This document shows, one piece after another, positions 21,552-36,473 of a stretch of DNA of 64,000 nucleotides; the first letter of the stretch is position 1, and every line of letters starts with the position of its first letter. Source of the DNA: Linepithema humile (taxonomy: Eukaryota > Arthropoda > Insecta > Hymenoptera > Formicidae); assembly GCF_040581485.1 (NCBI RefSeq), contig NC_090129.1, positions 26,356,764 through 26,420,763 on the forward strand. The letters are read 5' to 3'. The notes beneath the pieces were generated by a model, which saw nothing but the letters and a program-made list of their open reading frames with translations, ran no database searches and was not told the origin of the DNA. A program made the translations under genes and the position numbers.

Positions 21552-23903
21552 AGAGAAGAATAGTAGAATTATTATTTATTTAACAATCACTCTAGTAAAA
21601 AAAGTGGAAAACATTTCTTGCGAATCCGAGTAAATATTTTAATCATCGCTGTTATTTGAATTCCGCGTACTGTGATAATTTTATGATCATTGAGTTTTTC
21701 TTGAAATTTAGCAAACTTGTTTGCGAGTGGCAAGGCATTCGAATAGTGGATTTAAAACGTTCGTGATAAAGATATCGTAGAGTGGAGCGACTTGAACGCT
21801 CGTTTCCGGCGAGTGTCATTAGGGGAACGTAAAAAAGATTACTTGTCAGAAATTGTAGGGTTGCACTGGAAAGCCGTGCCTGCCAGGGAATTACGCTAAT
21901 TAGTGTCTTTACTCGGACGGTCCGCGTAACTGCGCGCGTTAGCATAGTCTCTCTCTCTCTCCCTCTCTCTCTCTCCCGCCTCTCTCTTTCTCTCAATGTG
22001 TGTATGCGTGTGTATATCTTTCATTCACTCTCTCATTTATATACCCATTTTCTCGTTTTTGAATAATTATCCACAAGCAAGTGAAGGCGGTCGATTAAAT
22101 AGACCGCCGCATTGATGCAGTAAAGATATTCCGTATCATGTTAATATTGCTGATGTATGTCAGTATTACGTCAATGATATTGATGTATGTTGGTGTCTTA
22201 TTAAAAAGCCATCGCGAATCAAATTATAATAAAATCAAGGTACATTTTAAACCAAACAAATGCTATTTCGTTCATTGAAAGTATTATTTGTAATACAATT
22301 AATTTTTAATTCGTTGTAGCCTGATCTTGTAATCATTGAACCTTTTTCTTTAATTCTGTAAGATTGTAAGATAATTTTAATAAAACAAATGATAAAGAGA
22401 GAGAGATGACAACTTTCAAGACTAGACTTACATCAATGTTACATCAATTGTTACTATAATTATCGCGAGCAATGTTTTTTTAGAATACTCATTAACAGAA
22501 TACAGAATATCTCTACAAGTACATATATATTTGAGGATGACATAAGTAAATGGACACCTCATATTGCTCATATTTATATTTTTATTTTTTTAAATAGTTA
22601 GCAGATGAAATATTATATTAATATTGATGTAATTAATAATATTTGATAGAGTCTTTCGATCTCAAATCAAATTTTGATTTTATTATTTGAAGAAATAGAA
22701 ATATATACTTGAGCTATGAGGTAACTTTTCACTCTTTCGTTTCACCATAGTGTATTCGTAGCTCGAGTTTCTATCGTGTACACGCAAGCAACACGTAAAA
22801 TACGCAAAACTCGACGTCAATATGTATATGTTATATTTATTATACTTACAAAAACAACGAGCACCAACGCGCTTTGATATTTACAGTCCGCCTCTGCTCA
22901 AGTTATTGCTATATAGTACATTTATACAGGCAAAATGGCGCGCGCGGTGGACGTCTTTTTTATCTTTCTGCGCGATGCTGATCGCGCGGCGTTTATTGTT
23001 TCGCGATTATACAATGCTACGTACGGTCTCGCCGCGTTAATAAGTGTCGCGCATTACATATGGTACAGCTCTGCACGTGTGCCGGCGCGCTAATAATTAC
23101 ATCTAATTAGCGCTAGCCGGGCGCCTCGACACATATTTACAGGATAAACATAGATTAGCAAATCTCCCCTTCCGTCCCTCTAATGTTCCACGTAACTTCC
23201 GGCGTCGCCTTCTTCGCGCACTTTTTTTTGAAAAGAATATGATAAGAAATAATACGATGTTCATTGATTTTAAAATAATTCACTCTTATACAAATTAATA
23301 TTTTTATCTTTGATGGAAAAAAAATTATTACATCTAAAGATTCAAAATTGTTTGACTTTTCGCGAACAATTGTAAATTAATATCTGTTGTAAATTTTTCA
23401 AAACTTCTTGCAAAGTCTTTCGTCAGTTATACGATACCTGAAAAATCCCTTCTGTCACCGATTCCGCTGAAAGAAGATTCCAACCTCAAAATCGTCAAAC
23501 GATCGAGGCATGACGGTGGTAATCGTTCGGTAATAACGCCGATTATACTCGCTAATGCCTGTTATAATGGCTTCGCTCTACGGGAGCATTAATTTCGATC
23601 TCGAATCTCAGCGAAAGCGTTTGTCGCGCGCCTCCCCTGGCGATATGATAGCGCGGATTACATTACCTGATGTATTTTGGGATGCGATTACGCGCAGGAG
23701 GCAATTACGCGCCGCCAATCGTTGCTCTAAAAACGACGAACGTGGTGACGTTTAATAGGAATTTACACTTTGACGATCGCAAATTCGCGATTAACCCTTT
23801 ACTTATCAATTGAAATCCCAGATTATTTAGTACTATTATAATTTTAAATATATTGCGGACGCAATGTTTATATAATTAATATTTTAATACTAATTCATAA
23901 AAC

Positions 23904-23909
23904 TTTATT
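23904..23909 (-). terminator. Candidate polyadenylation signal for the octopamine receptor
   Basis: TTTATT on the plus strand reads AATAAA on the minus strand, about 575 bp past the receptor stop codon. It is the nearest canonical hexamer I saw downstream. In AT-rich DNA such hexamers are frequent, so this is weak. Confidence 0.25.
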
Positions 23910-24482
23910 AAAATTCCACTATATTACACACACAACGTACGTAAAGGGTTGAAAAAAACACGATAAAACATTTACACATTTAGTGAAGAGATTTAAAGAA
24001 TGATTTGAAAGTAATATTCAATAACTTTTAGTGAAAAAAATACTTATATAATATAAACACAAAAAAATATAAAATTATTTTTAACGTAACATAAAATATA
24101 TAAATTTCAAAACAGGATATATATTTTCAAAGATTTAAAAAGTAATACTATTTTTATATGTGTATTTGCATTGAAAATTTCTGATTTTGTTAATGCATTA
24201 ATAAAATGTATTGCCATCAATGAAATCAATAGGACCCGCATTGCGTAACAATAAACAATGTATGTAACACCGCATGCTTTACACAAAGTTGCGAATAACG
24301 AGCAAATGCAGTGGTCTGTGAAGTCGACAGATTCGAACAATAAGGGTTAATTGCGAATAGGATCGATTGGCGTCCGAGAATCGTTGAAACGAAAGCGGCT
24401 TAAATTTTGGCTGGAAATTCGTTGAGAAGGAGAAGGGGGCAAGTTTGCCTCTTAGGAACGGATTTCCGGGAATTTTGTCACG

Positions 24483-24693
24483 CTACACAAATTGCGTGGG
24501 TGTCTTCCAGCAACCGGGGCAACAGGGCAGAGCGCTCTTCAGCGTATCCTTGAAGGCATCGCGGAAGTCGCGGTTGAAGTACGCGTAGATGAGCGGGTTC
24601 AGAGCACTGTTGAAGTAACCTATCCAGAAGAGCAACGACACCACTGTGTCCGGGCAGTGGCAGGTGTCGCCGCACAACGATGTCGTCAGATAC
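24483..24693 (-). CDS. Octbeta3R: Octbeta3R coding exon 4 (aa 339-408): TM7 and C-terminal tail
   Basis: The acceptor is GTTCTTTCAG; the first G completes Trp339. It encodes extracellular loop 3 with Cys346, 350 and 352, then TM7 with FNSALNPLIY, helix 8 (NRDFRDAFKDTLKS) and a short tail with a CC-x-x-C palmitoylation-type cluster. The stop TAG is at 24483-24485. Confidence 0.95.
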
Positions 24694-27600
24694 CTGAAAG
24701 AACGACAGGAAAAAAAACCGCTTTTTACCGTTTCCTTGGAAAGCTAATGGAGGAGCTTAGTCGCAAACTGTTTTAAATCTATTCTTAAAGAAGAGATATT
24801 ATGTTTTATAAAGATATAAGGAAAGAAATTATTTCCATTCAAGCTGCCTTAAATCCATATCCATTTAACCTGTATTTAAAATTCTACTTCTTTAATTGTA
24901 TATAAAATTATATTTTTTAAATTAAGAGACATGATTCACTATACATTTTGCGAAATATAACGATTTATGCATTATTTTAAAAACTATTTAAATTGTAGAG
25001 AGCTCTGTTGCAAATTTTATGAGATTTGAAAAGCTAATAGATCAACACGCGCAAACAAAAATAGGAATAAGCTCAAAAATATAAGAGTTATGGATACAAA
25101 AATGTATTGGTTTCTTTGCGTACTTAAATGTGCAATAAATAAAGCAATAACGTAAATTATCGTAAAGAATCACGGTTTTTCACGGAGAAAAAAGCGTTTT
25201 AAGAGCGCCGTAGTAACATTAATAATCGAGACCGAGATTCGGAGAGTAAAAGGCTATAAATCTAAAGGGAAAAAGGTTAAGAGAGAATAGATCGGCCGAG
25301 TGTAGTGCCGCCATAATTTTCGATAAGGTTTGTCTGAGAGCGCGGTGTTAGCCGCGTATCTTGAAAGTGCGAATACAAATATGGCACCTAGTTATTTATG
25401 GGATTTGCTTTGCACCAAGACTGCGCCAGAAGAGTGAGTTTTCTTTACCTGCACTTTTCGTATTTTTCTACGGCGTCTACGCCGAGTATTTTACATATAG
25501 ATGCATCTGTTGCATTATGCGGAGATTCTAAATCAATGTTTCGATATTGCCTTTCCTACGCGGGAATAAGATTCGTATCTCGAAATCTGCATGCACAGCA
25601 TCTATACTTGTCACTTTTTTGCGATTTCAAAGTATTACGTTTGAAACAGCAGCATAAATTCTGGAAATTTTGTTTAATGATAGCTAGAATATTTACTTAA
25701 CAACGGTAGAAATTATTCCAGGATTTCTCAGAATTATTATGCAATTTGCCCGTTTCGTCTGAAAAATGTAATACTTGTTTTAAAATGGTTATTCCAAATA
25801 TTATTCATTAATTTTGAAATGTTATTTTATTCTAATTTTTATTAAAGAAAAGTTTGCTTTAATAATGCTTGTACTAATACGATTGTTTTGAATACTCTGA
25901 AAATTAGATTGAGTAATATTATGAGAACAATGATTTTAAAATTATGTTGTAGCAAATATTTTGTGCTATTATTTAAGCTAAAAATTCATTTCATACTTAT
26001 CTATATGTTTATCAATGAGAGATTACACAATTACTATACATACTTGAGCTATTTTGTGATAAATCGAAATAATAGTAAGATGTAAAAGCAACCACGTTTT
26101 CGACCACACTGCCGTATCATTACTAATGCACGGAGTATCGATTGTGATGATATGGAACAATATTAAAACGATCGATGTGGATTTGTGGTCGCGACTATCT
26201 CTGTTCGACGAAAATTACCAAGCCACTGATATCAATCAAACAAATTGAACTCTGAAAACGCAGTTGATCGCTTATACAACTATATATCCGCTTTTACGGA
26301 TTTATCCTACCGTATTGTTTTCCGATATGTCTCTATTGTCGTTATTTCTATTCGTCGTTCTCGAAACATATATATTGTGTAAAGAAAGAATATCAAATTT
26401 TCTACGAAATGAAAGATACTGACAGGCCAGCATCAAAACGAAATTTGATGCAAAATAAAAGTAACTGTCGTAATACTATACATTCACTTGTGTATATCAA
26501 TATTGATTTATACAGAAGTAATCTTATCGCGCTTACTTCAAAAATTACATTTACTTATATCTTTGTTTTCAGATAAAAATATTTCACATTTTCGTTTTTA
26601 ATTGGAATTTTATTTTTATTTTTAATTTTATCTTTACTTATGTATTATATTTGTATTTTTGTACGGAAATAATTATTATCTCTCTTAAGAAGATTATATT
26701 TATGAAGAAATAATAGATAAATATCTCGACGGATCTAATAAAACATAGAAATGTTTCGAAATTTAATACAAAAATTATGAATATTAAAAAGAGGACTAAA
26801 GTAGCTTGCTGAAATTTGAACTGGTTAAAAAATCTAAAATTATTCATGTGGTAAGAGAGCCGATGGCCCAAAAGTTGGTAATGCGAAATGGTCGAACTAC
26901 GAGACTAACGCGAGCTTTTAGGTCAGTAGAGTGATGCGCTTTGTGCATTTGCATGAATAAAAACCGAGTTACAAAATCGAGGCATTCCGTTGCTCGTCCA
27001 TATATCTACATTGCTCTGCTCTATTTCCATAGAGAGCACATTTTCCGGCGAGACTTTATCGCACGTATTTATCCATCGGCAGTTCGCTTAACGAAATTTT
27101 CGTGGCGAATTCTGCCGTCACGTAGATTTATATTACATTTTACGTAAATGAAGCTGATGCAGTGTATAAGTGAAACAATAGCACGATTTAAAGTGAGTTT
27201 TTGATCATTTTACATGGATACAGTTAATTCTTTGTTGCACATTGAAACACGATTTTCAAATCATTTAATTATTCACGAAAATATTTTCACACTGATACAA
27301 TTTCATTATCATCTCTCTGTCTTGTAATGCTCGGAAAGCCGCCTGTACATAATGAATGTTTCAGAGACTTTTAAAATTAAGATGTTTTAACTTTTTCTGT
27401 TTAGAATTAACATTTTTTTATTTTCTTATTTTTCAGATACCTGGTGCTGAAAGTACTCTTCACTCCGATGCAAATTCATTCCCTCACGAATAAAGTAATC
27501 TCATCTAAGCGGTAAGTGACCACACAGTGTATAATCACTGCATGCCTAAAAAGGTTTTATGCGACTGAAAGTCAAAGAAAACTCGATCTCAAAAGATCCA

Positions 27601-30600
27601 TTAATCCGTTTGTATCTTTACATTTTACACTCCTCGTTTTAAATTTTAGAGCCGAAACTGTCTCCGTGAAAAGAGACCTTTTTTCGTTTCCTTCGAGTAA
27701 AAGAGAAATCTTCATATTCTGCCGCGGTCGCGATGCTTAGTCAAGCAAATAGTCAAACTGCGAGCAAGCTTGCGGATAGAGTAGGGTAAGCCCTCGGCAA
27801 ACTCCATAGAGATGCACTTTCCCAGCTCGCATTAATAAAACATGGAAACAGGACGGGACTATCTCTCCCTCTGCGAACTTTAGACACATTTGGCATCAGC
27901 AAAGCTCTTTCTCTGCGTATCCCTCTTGACGACTTGATAAATTCCAAAGAATTCTCCAAAGTAAAGTCACTAAGTAGGTTTCTCCACCGAAACTATTTCT
28001 GCTCGAGATCTTTTGCTTCGCTATTTTCTCTTTTTTTAGTCCATTGATATTCAAGGAGAACGTAGAATATCTCTTGTCGGATATCACGAAAGATTTGTTA
28101 TTTGTTCAGAATATTGGAAGTATTAAAGTATATTAGATAGATTTGGTGCACAATAAATGTTTGCACGACCGACACTTACCAGAGAAAGAACGGCAGCCAA
28201 CAAAGAAGGAATGCCCCCATAATTATACCGAGTGTCCTCGCGGCTTTGTGCTCGGCCCGCCAACTTTTCGTTTGTTGTCGTATCGAAGTGCCTGAAACAT
28301 AGAAACGCCTTAATTATTTCGTGATGTTAATTATCAAAGTTGAACACCGGTGTTCTATTGTTTGAGTGGAATTTTCCATAGGCTTTAATTTATTTCATAC
28401 AAAACGGAACTTAATCGATCGACTATGCTGGGTTGGGTGGACGTGGAAATGTCACAGCCTCTTGCGTAACGATTATTGCATTTATAATTGTTCATTAAAT
28501 ATTCGTGCCATGTAACGTACATTTATCGGCGAAGTGCGAGGCGCAAGTATTAAAGCATTACGTTTCCGCGCGCACGTCGAATTACGCACATTGGTAAATT
28601 TTAATTCAAATCCGTTACGGGAGTACCAATGTTTGCATAATTACCGCTGCAAAATAAGCTGCATCCATCAACAAGCCGCTGCAATAACAATAACAATATG
28701 CCATCATATTATAATAGTTCTCGCACAGCGTAATATTCAAATTTACATCCTTTTATGGCAGTTCATCGCAATGTTAATGAGGCAGATTCAATTGCACATG
28801 CAGCCTTCAACCCTTAATTAGTCGCGTGGAATTGTAATGACCCTACAGGTTGTGCAATTTGGCGAAGTCAAATTGGTTCTTGATTACTGGAAATTAAACC
28901 GAAGTTCATAGGATTATTAATTCTCATAATTAATTATTATTTTTTTGTAATCAATTTTTTTCTTCTTTTCTTGTTCTTTTTATCTTCCAATTTGGTGATT
29001 GATGTTTATAACGGAAAGGTTGTAAAAAAGTAATTTGATGGAGTTGCATTTCACAGTGATTTAATCTTTGCAGCGATTTAACTTTGCTTTTTAGTATACT
29101 TTAATTTTTAAATTTTGCTCGTTAATATAGAATAAAAATGACAAATATGAATATTATAAATTTAAACGGAACAGTAGGAATATTTATCTAAAGAATTATA
29201 TTTATTCATTAAAGGTAATATTGATATTATATCGATTATAATTTATTAAATGTATTCTAATGTTAAAAATTTAGTAAATTAATTTTTTTTATTTTGTTTG
29301 AAGTACATTCTAAATATCATAAAAATTTATTTGTTGATTTAAAATTAAAAAAAAAAAAAAATAGATTTGTTGGAGGGATAAAATAACTTCAAAATTAGTG
29401 CGTAACTGTTTTATATTGTAATTTAATCTATACAAATTATTTTGTTAAAATTTTTGTAAAAATTTATTATTGACAATAAAAAAATATAATTAAATATAAA
29501 ATTCTGATAAAAATTTACATTATAAAAAGTTAATCGGAAAGTTCAACAATGAGATTTAATGAGAAACTACTCTTTTGTACTATCACAGTTTTTTTCCCCG
29601 AGTTTCTCCCGAGTTTCCCGACGAAAGCCATTAAAAGCCGGCCTACCCAATTTCTGATATAATTACTTTGCACAACGTGCCATCGAGGCGTTGTTATCGT
29701 AGCGCAACTGCAATAATCGCGCTACGAGCGAACATCATCATACACGGAAATTTTTCCAGGAGCTATTAACACGCATTCGCTATTTAATCTCATCAGTTAA
29801 TATTCCGTAAGAAAGTTTCCCCTGATATGAAAAAAAATTCTCCCTAGAAGTAGATAATTAATTTCATGTGGAAAAAGTGGCTGTACTTTAACATGGATAT
29901 ATTTATTATTTAAATTGAAAATTTAACACAAGTTACAGATTTACTTACGTTTAATATAAATTATTTAGTTTTATCGAATTAGTTTTATTGAATATGATAA
30001 AACAATTTGTGATAGATACATTTCTAAATTGAATTATTTGGCAGTTCGAACTCTTGATTATTGAGCAATAGCAGCTTAAAAGTTGCATTAGTCTATATAG
30101 CGATCCTGCATCTCCAAGCATCCTTGCGGATGTGCAGTGGGACCCCGAAAACCGCAGACAGCGCAAATTCACTCGTGCGGGACTATATCCGGTGGGTGGT
30201 TGTTGTTTAGATAATACGGCGAATGGAAGGAAGAGTGTCCGTCCCGACAGAAGGCTGAAGGGTTCGCGTGCTCGGGTGCAGTGAGGCAGATTTAGGTTGG
30301 TTGGTCGATGCTCAGCGCTTTCGTGCAATCAATGCACTCGTCTATCAAGATATAAGAAGCGCCTGTGCATACAGGGTGATCCTAGTGAGAAGTGCTTTAC
30401 TAATGAATTTTCGAGTCAAGTTTTAGTGAATGTCATATCAATTTATGAGAGATTGAATATAAGCTTAAGTAAAAAAGAAATATCTTTAATTATTAATTAT
30501 TTTCATGTGTAAATTATAGTAACACGTTATGATGACAATAAATTTAATTTATACCTATGCAGTATTGTATTTATTCAAGAGATTAATATCTTTATTATAT

Positions 30601-33600
30601 TTATTTTAAGATTAATACCTTTACGTAGAAGAAGGAGAAAGAAAGGAATAAAAGAGAAAGAAAATTTAAATTTCTCTACAATATGTTTACAAAATTTATT
30701 TAAACTTAATATTTTACTTTACCATTTTTATATTTTTTATATTTTATGATTTTTTATACAATGACAACATTTCTTTGAACTGCATAGGAAATTATTTCTC
30801 TTATAATAGGCACCGGAACTAATTTTAAAAACTTTACAAATTTGATTTTCTGTGATATGATATAAGTTTTCTTATACTTAAAATCTAGGTCCAAGCACGG
30901 CAAAGTATTCGCATACGGATCACCGTGTACATGTGCACGCGCGAGCGCAGAACAATCGGGAATGCAAGACAATCGCGACCCTATTTCGCGTCGCGTAATC
31001 TCGCAGGCTAAAGCTGCGTCTTAATACGACGCTCGTTACCGGGTGTCTCCGGGGAAATACCTTTAACGCTTTTGCGGCCCAATTTTCTTTTCTATCTTTT
31101 ATAAAGCGAACGAGTTACGACAAGTAGATATATCAGCATCACATAGTGATCGTTACAATCTTTTCACGTACATATTCGCACACATTTAAAAAGGAATTTA
31201 TTTCTGCAGATAAAAATAGAACTTTCTGTGTGGAATTTATATATATTATTCGGAAATAGTATTTTTCTTTTGTACATTCTGCTGGATAACATAGCTTGCA
31301 GTAGCTACCACAATTTTCCATTTATTGTTAATTTGTATATGTGTAATTAAACCGCTACATGGCTATGATAATATTTTCTTCAATCAAAAATCACAATACA
31401 CAGTACTATAATACTATATAACTGGAATTTTTAGAACTACAAAATCGGATATAATAAAAAAATAATAATATAATGAAAATTTCAGTTATAAAAACGTAAT
31501 TAATTATAAAAATGCTTAAAAAGTCTTTATTAGACTCAAGATTTAATGCACTTTAATTCTACGCTCTATATCATATATATTGTACAAACTGCAGTTTCGC
31601 CACAAATAACACAGTAAGTAGATAATATGACTTAATTAAACCGTAATCAATAGCGGATCACGGAATCGAGCCACTTGAATTACACATCAGCTCTTTGGCA
31701 CAATATCCCGCTTAAATGTTGTATTTTTTGCGCAAATGCTGGCCGTTGCTCGAGCCTAGGTATAATCGCGATGATGAACTTGCGTAATTATGATGACAGA
31801 ATTCCACCGCGGAAATTATCCGGCGAAATTTCGCCGGCGGCGAAGAGATGCTCTTGTTGAACTCGAGGAAACTCACCATCCGTTCCACTTTCATCCACAA
31901 TACGCGGCTTTTGTCGGCTTTGAGCATGACATCAGTTTCATTTCTCACTAACTAACAGACGGACGGACGAACGACCGGATGTTAAACGTACAACAAGATG
32001 TCTCAAAACTGGCAAATGTACCTTTCTCATTTTTTGATACGACGAAAATGTTGAATATTATAAGAATTTTTTGGATATTTGTTCCAAAATGCGAAAATAT
32101 TTTTATCATACACAAGAAAGATATATGAAAAGTAATGTTCATATAATTGCACAATTTTTATTAACATTATATGTAATTTATACAAAAATTGGATATAAAT
32201 TTACACGTAAAATTCATAGAAATGAGAAAGATACAATACTATTGCAAAAATTGAAAAAATTTGAGAAATATTTTTTGTTGACGAAAGGTCTCTAAATTAG
32301 CCGAAGGAATTGGTTTTAGGTTATCCTATATTCGAGACATGTAACTACTTGGTATTACTGTCAAGTTTCCCATTGTACAGGCCGGGTGGGCAAATAGCAT
32401 CGCGCAAATTTGACACCATCATCCCTGTCGTGTCGAGGTTGAATCTTCGAGAGGCTTTGTTCGAATATCGAATATAATAATGATAGACGAAGCACTCTCG
32501 AAGTATAGAAACGTTAACATTTTGTGAATAATGAAATATGAAGTAAAAGAATATAATAATTGTTTAATGAGAATAATTAATAATTGCAGAGATAAGTAGA
32601 TGAAAAATAAATTCCGAAACATAATATCCAATTTTAAAATTTTATTTCATGATTATAAATATGATTATGAAATATTTTAAATGTCCAAATTATAGAAATT
32701 TGCGTTGTAAAAAATATATTTTAATATTATAAAAAATACTACTTGATTACTTTTAATTTCGTTTTATTTGCTTGTACATAACTCCGTCGGCCACAATAAA
32801 TCGTTTCTTCTTCTCGGTCGCGTCTATTATTGGGAACGTGAGTCGCGAGAAGATGAGATTGATACAGATGTTGCATATTGAGTTGCCGCCACAAAGACGC
32901 ACAAAATGCGATATTGATCTCAATGGAATGTTTCGGAATCGGAATTGTGCGCATTATTCTCTCTTGCAATAACCAGACAGCATTGTGTTCTAGAAAAAGA
33001 TCTATTCTGCGAAAGGGAAAAACATAATGTGGTGTGTAATAGAAATCGCTAAATTCGGTAGAAAGCTGAACATCGCGAACTAAATTTAGTTTCGAAAGTT
33101 ACCGATTTTTAGTAACTACATAAAATGTCCCGATAATGTAATTTTACTGTATTTATATTATATTCTGAATTACATATGAGAATGAGTCAGAATGTTTCTA
33201 TAATATTGTTATTAAAAAATATTTATATTAAAAATTTTAATAATAGCTAATTTTTGAACAAAATCTCTATATTTTTGAAACTTTTTTTCAGCGATCTAGT
33301 AACTCTTCGATTCACCGAAAGAAAATCTATTGGTTAAGAAATTACACAATTATGCATCGCAACTTTAAGCTTATTAGAGTAGCATCTTGTCACATTTTCC
33401 ACAGTCCAATTTAATGCCAGATTATTGTGCATTTAGGCCATTGAAAGAAGATCTGAACTGTGTGGATAATTGTGTAATTTTCTAATTAAAATATTTTCTC
33501 CGAAAAATCGAAAAGAGCTTTTGAATCGCTAAAAGAAATGTATTAAAAATATGATTTATGTAAAAAATGAGCCGTTTTTCATCTATCTTTGTAAATTTAT

Positions 33601-36440
33601 ATAAACATATAAATTATACACTGAGAAAAATATTCTATTTGATTCAACAAACCGTCTGTTCGATTTTCGACGAAACAGATTCTGGTTGAATCTAACAGAC
33701 GGTTTGTTGAAACAGAACATTTTTCTCAGTGTATGTATTTATTTTTATTATACTATTCTTATTTTTTCATTATATTATTACGTAAATCTTTGTGCGTACT
33801 ATAAGGAAAATTTATAGTTTTACGATTTATAGTTTACGATTGTGGTAGCTCTAACCGCAAGACGCGGTAACGATCTTTGGAGCGGAACGAAGTTTAACGC
33901 GTGCTCAATCGAACCCGCATAGAGATTTGACCTCGTGATATCGCTTGGGAGGTTAATAGGCGTGCAACGTGTAACGTTAGCTGAAGTGTACCATCCTCGG
34001 AAATCGGCCTACGCCTTCTTTCCATCTAACGGCTTTAATGGCAACAATATCGCCAACGCGGTTGCACATATGTATAGGTGCACATAGATCACATCACACA
34101 TACGCAAGCGAGAATGATATGTACTTAACTCTATGTCGACGTCTCTGAAAGGCCTTTCGCAAAATTAGGTCGCGAAGTGTACAAGGAGGTAGAGGCATTG
34201 CGCGGCCTATGGTGCGAATCAGGTCATCGTTCTATACACCGATTCAATTCGATTGGGCGAGTCCGACGCGCTTTTGAGAAAATAAAAGCAAAGATATCGT
34301 TATAATAGAAATAATCTAATATCGTGATTGAGAATATAATTAAATGTGTGACTGTTATATGAAATGTAATATCAAAACTTTAAGAGTATAACATATAAAT
34401 AAGTGATCAAAAAATAGAAGATAATAATTTAATAAAATATGGTAGAGACGTAATGAATGTTATACCTCAAAATGACTAGGTCTATCTTGTATCAAGAGAA
34501 AGAAATCAAAGTATATAACAAATAACCAGAACCATAAATCAGCATCTACCTAACTTTTAAATGCAACGTAACAGACAAGCTATAAAAAAGAGCCATAAAT
34601 CATTTATAATGCGCGGTATTCTTCTTGACAAGTTTTAATTTATTTTTTAATGTAGGTTTTTTAATTTAATTTTAATATTTAAGGGCATATAAATAAATAA
34701 GTAAATGTTATATAAATATAAATTTTTTATTTTAGTAAGTGATTATAAATAGCATTTTCTTTTTCTCATTCTTTCTCTTTCTCTTTAATAAAAGACAATT
34801 TTTGCTACATTATTTCACGAGATTCCTCTCATAAAATTGAAGTTCACCTAAACACAATTGCGTCAAGCTGTCGATACTTCACGGTCGATTCGCCTGCCAA
34901 TAAGTTTTTCATTTAGCTGCCACGCTTTTATCATCGATAGATACACATTATGGCGTGACTCTTCGTGAGAATTGTAAAACAGAAAATGGGAAAAGATCGG
35001 AAACCCTCTCATGGACGTTCGGAATGATGAATAGTATAAAACGAGAGCTGATCCAGCGTTGTTCATTTCGCGGAAACGAGAAAACCGTAATCCAGTAGAA
35101 CCATCCGATGTACCATTTCGCACGAAAATTCTCCGGAAGAGATGTTTAATCTCCGAAGTAAACTCAAAGTGTCTCTTTCCATTAGGAATAATTTTTTGAA
35201 ATTTACTAAAAATATATTACATATTCAGATATTAATTAAAAGTTTAAATGTTTTTTTTTTTTTTTTAAATTTATATTTAGTATTTAAATGTTGGTCAATA
35301 TATTTAATTAAAATTAAATTATATAATATTTTTCTTTATTAAAAATATTAATATTTCTAAGTATGTACCTCTTTATTTGAGGAACTATATTTTATGACAT
35401 GCTTTTGCTAGAATCTTCATTCTCTCGCAATTCATCTTAATTTTTCTCATTAAGAAAAAATGTAAGCTCATAGGAAGAATATATGATGCGAGCATATAAG
35501 TGGATCGCTTCTCTCATATTGATCGATTTTGTAATCTTCTACGTTAATAACTACTATTGATGGATTAGGTAATCGGCAAAAAATTTTTGTCCGGGAGACC
35601 CTTCGTCACAACAAACACGCGTAATTTCATTATGGGGATCGAATACTTCCTACGCACTATCTAACTTACTAAGCACAGTTCTTTTAGGCTGATCACGAAG
35701 AAGTTGATCAAGATTTATCTAACTTATCTAATATTTTAGGATGTTCCAAATAAGCCTTCGCGAATGTTCTTATCTTATTACAGGTTCAAGATATATTACG
35801 CCATCAAGACAATATTGTCTTGATGAAAATATCAAGACAGGTTTTTATAGCTTTATAAAAAGAATGTTATATCGTGTTTTGTGTGTGCGTGTACATATAT
35901 AATAGTTTTTTAATTGTATAAAGCGCTAAAATTTATTATTATTTTTTTTTTTAATTTTAAAACTTGTTTTTATCGAAATTTAACTTTTTATTTTATAAAT
36001 CTCTCATAATATATTATAATTCTTTTGATTTTTATTTTATATTAATTTTATAATTTTGAGGAAAAGAAAAACTGAAAATAAAAAGCTTCGGATATCTTAA
36101 ATTTCAAGGGAGAAAGTGATTTTTCGCAGACAAAGACTTTATAATTTTAATTGCAAATTAATTAAAGGTCAAATAAAACGTTTATGGAATATTCCGTATA
36201 TCGAGCAATTTCCTATCGATTTGATAGAACACAGAGATTATTTTTTTAATTTACTTCTTTCGCGGATTTATTCGCAAAGAATTCGATCTTATAAATGAAC
36301 TGAGATAGAGTTCGATCAAAGAACGACGCGGTATTGCGAGAAAGACAAACCCGATCTTCTCGACCCAGCAGCAAGCTGTGCTGAGGTAGGTCAGTGAACG
36401 CAACTGCAGCAGCCAGCCATCCAGCCAGCCAGCCAGCCAT

Positions 36441-36473
<33 letters not shown>

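Larger units (their letters stand above)
17351..24482. other. Intergenic region downstream of the octopamine receptor
   Basis: Contains a CpG-rich block open on both strands (17369-17795), a long minus-strand open frame (20943-21551), a T-rich tract (21079-21121), (TC)n at about 21950-21980, (TA)n at about 19221-19243, and CpG-dense sequence at 22920-23110 and 23500-23760. The part nearest 24482 should be the receptor's 3' UTR. No gene could be identified by family. Confidence 0.5.

Noticed and set aside
24492..24776. 94-codon plus-strand frame
   Set aside because: Antisense to receptor exon 4, which is certain.
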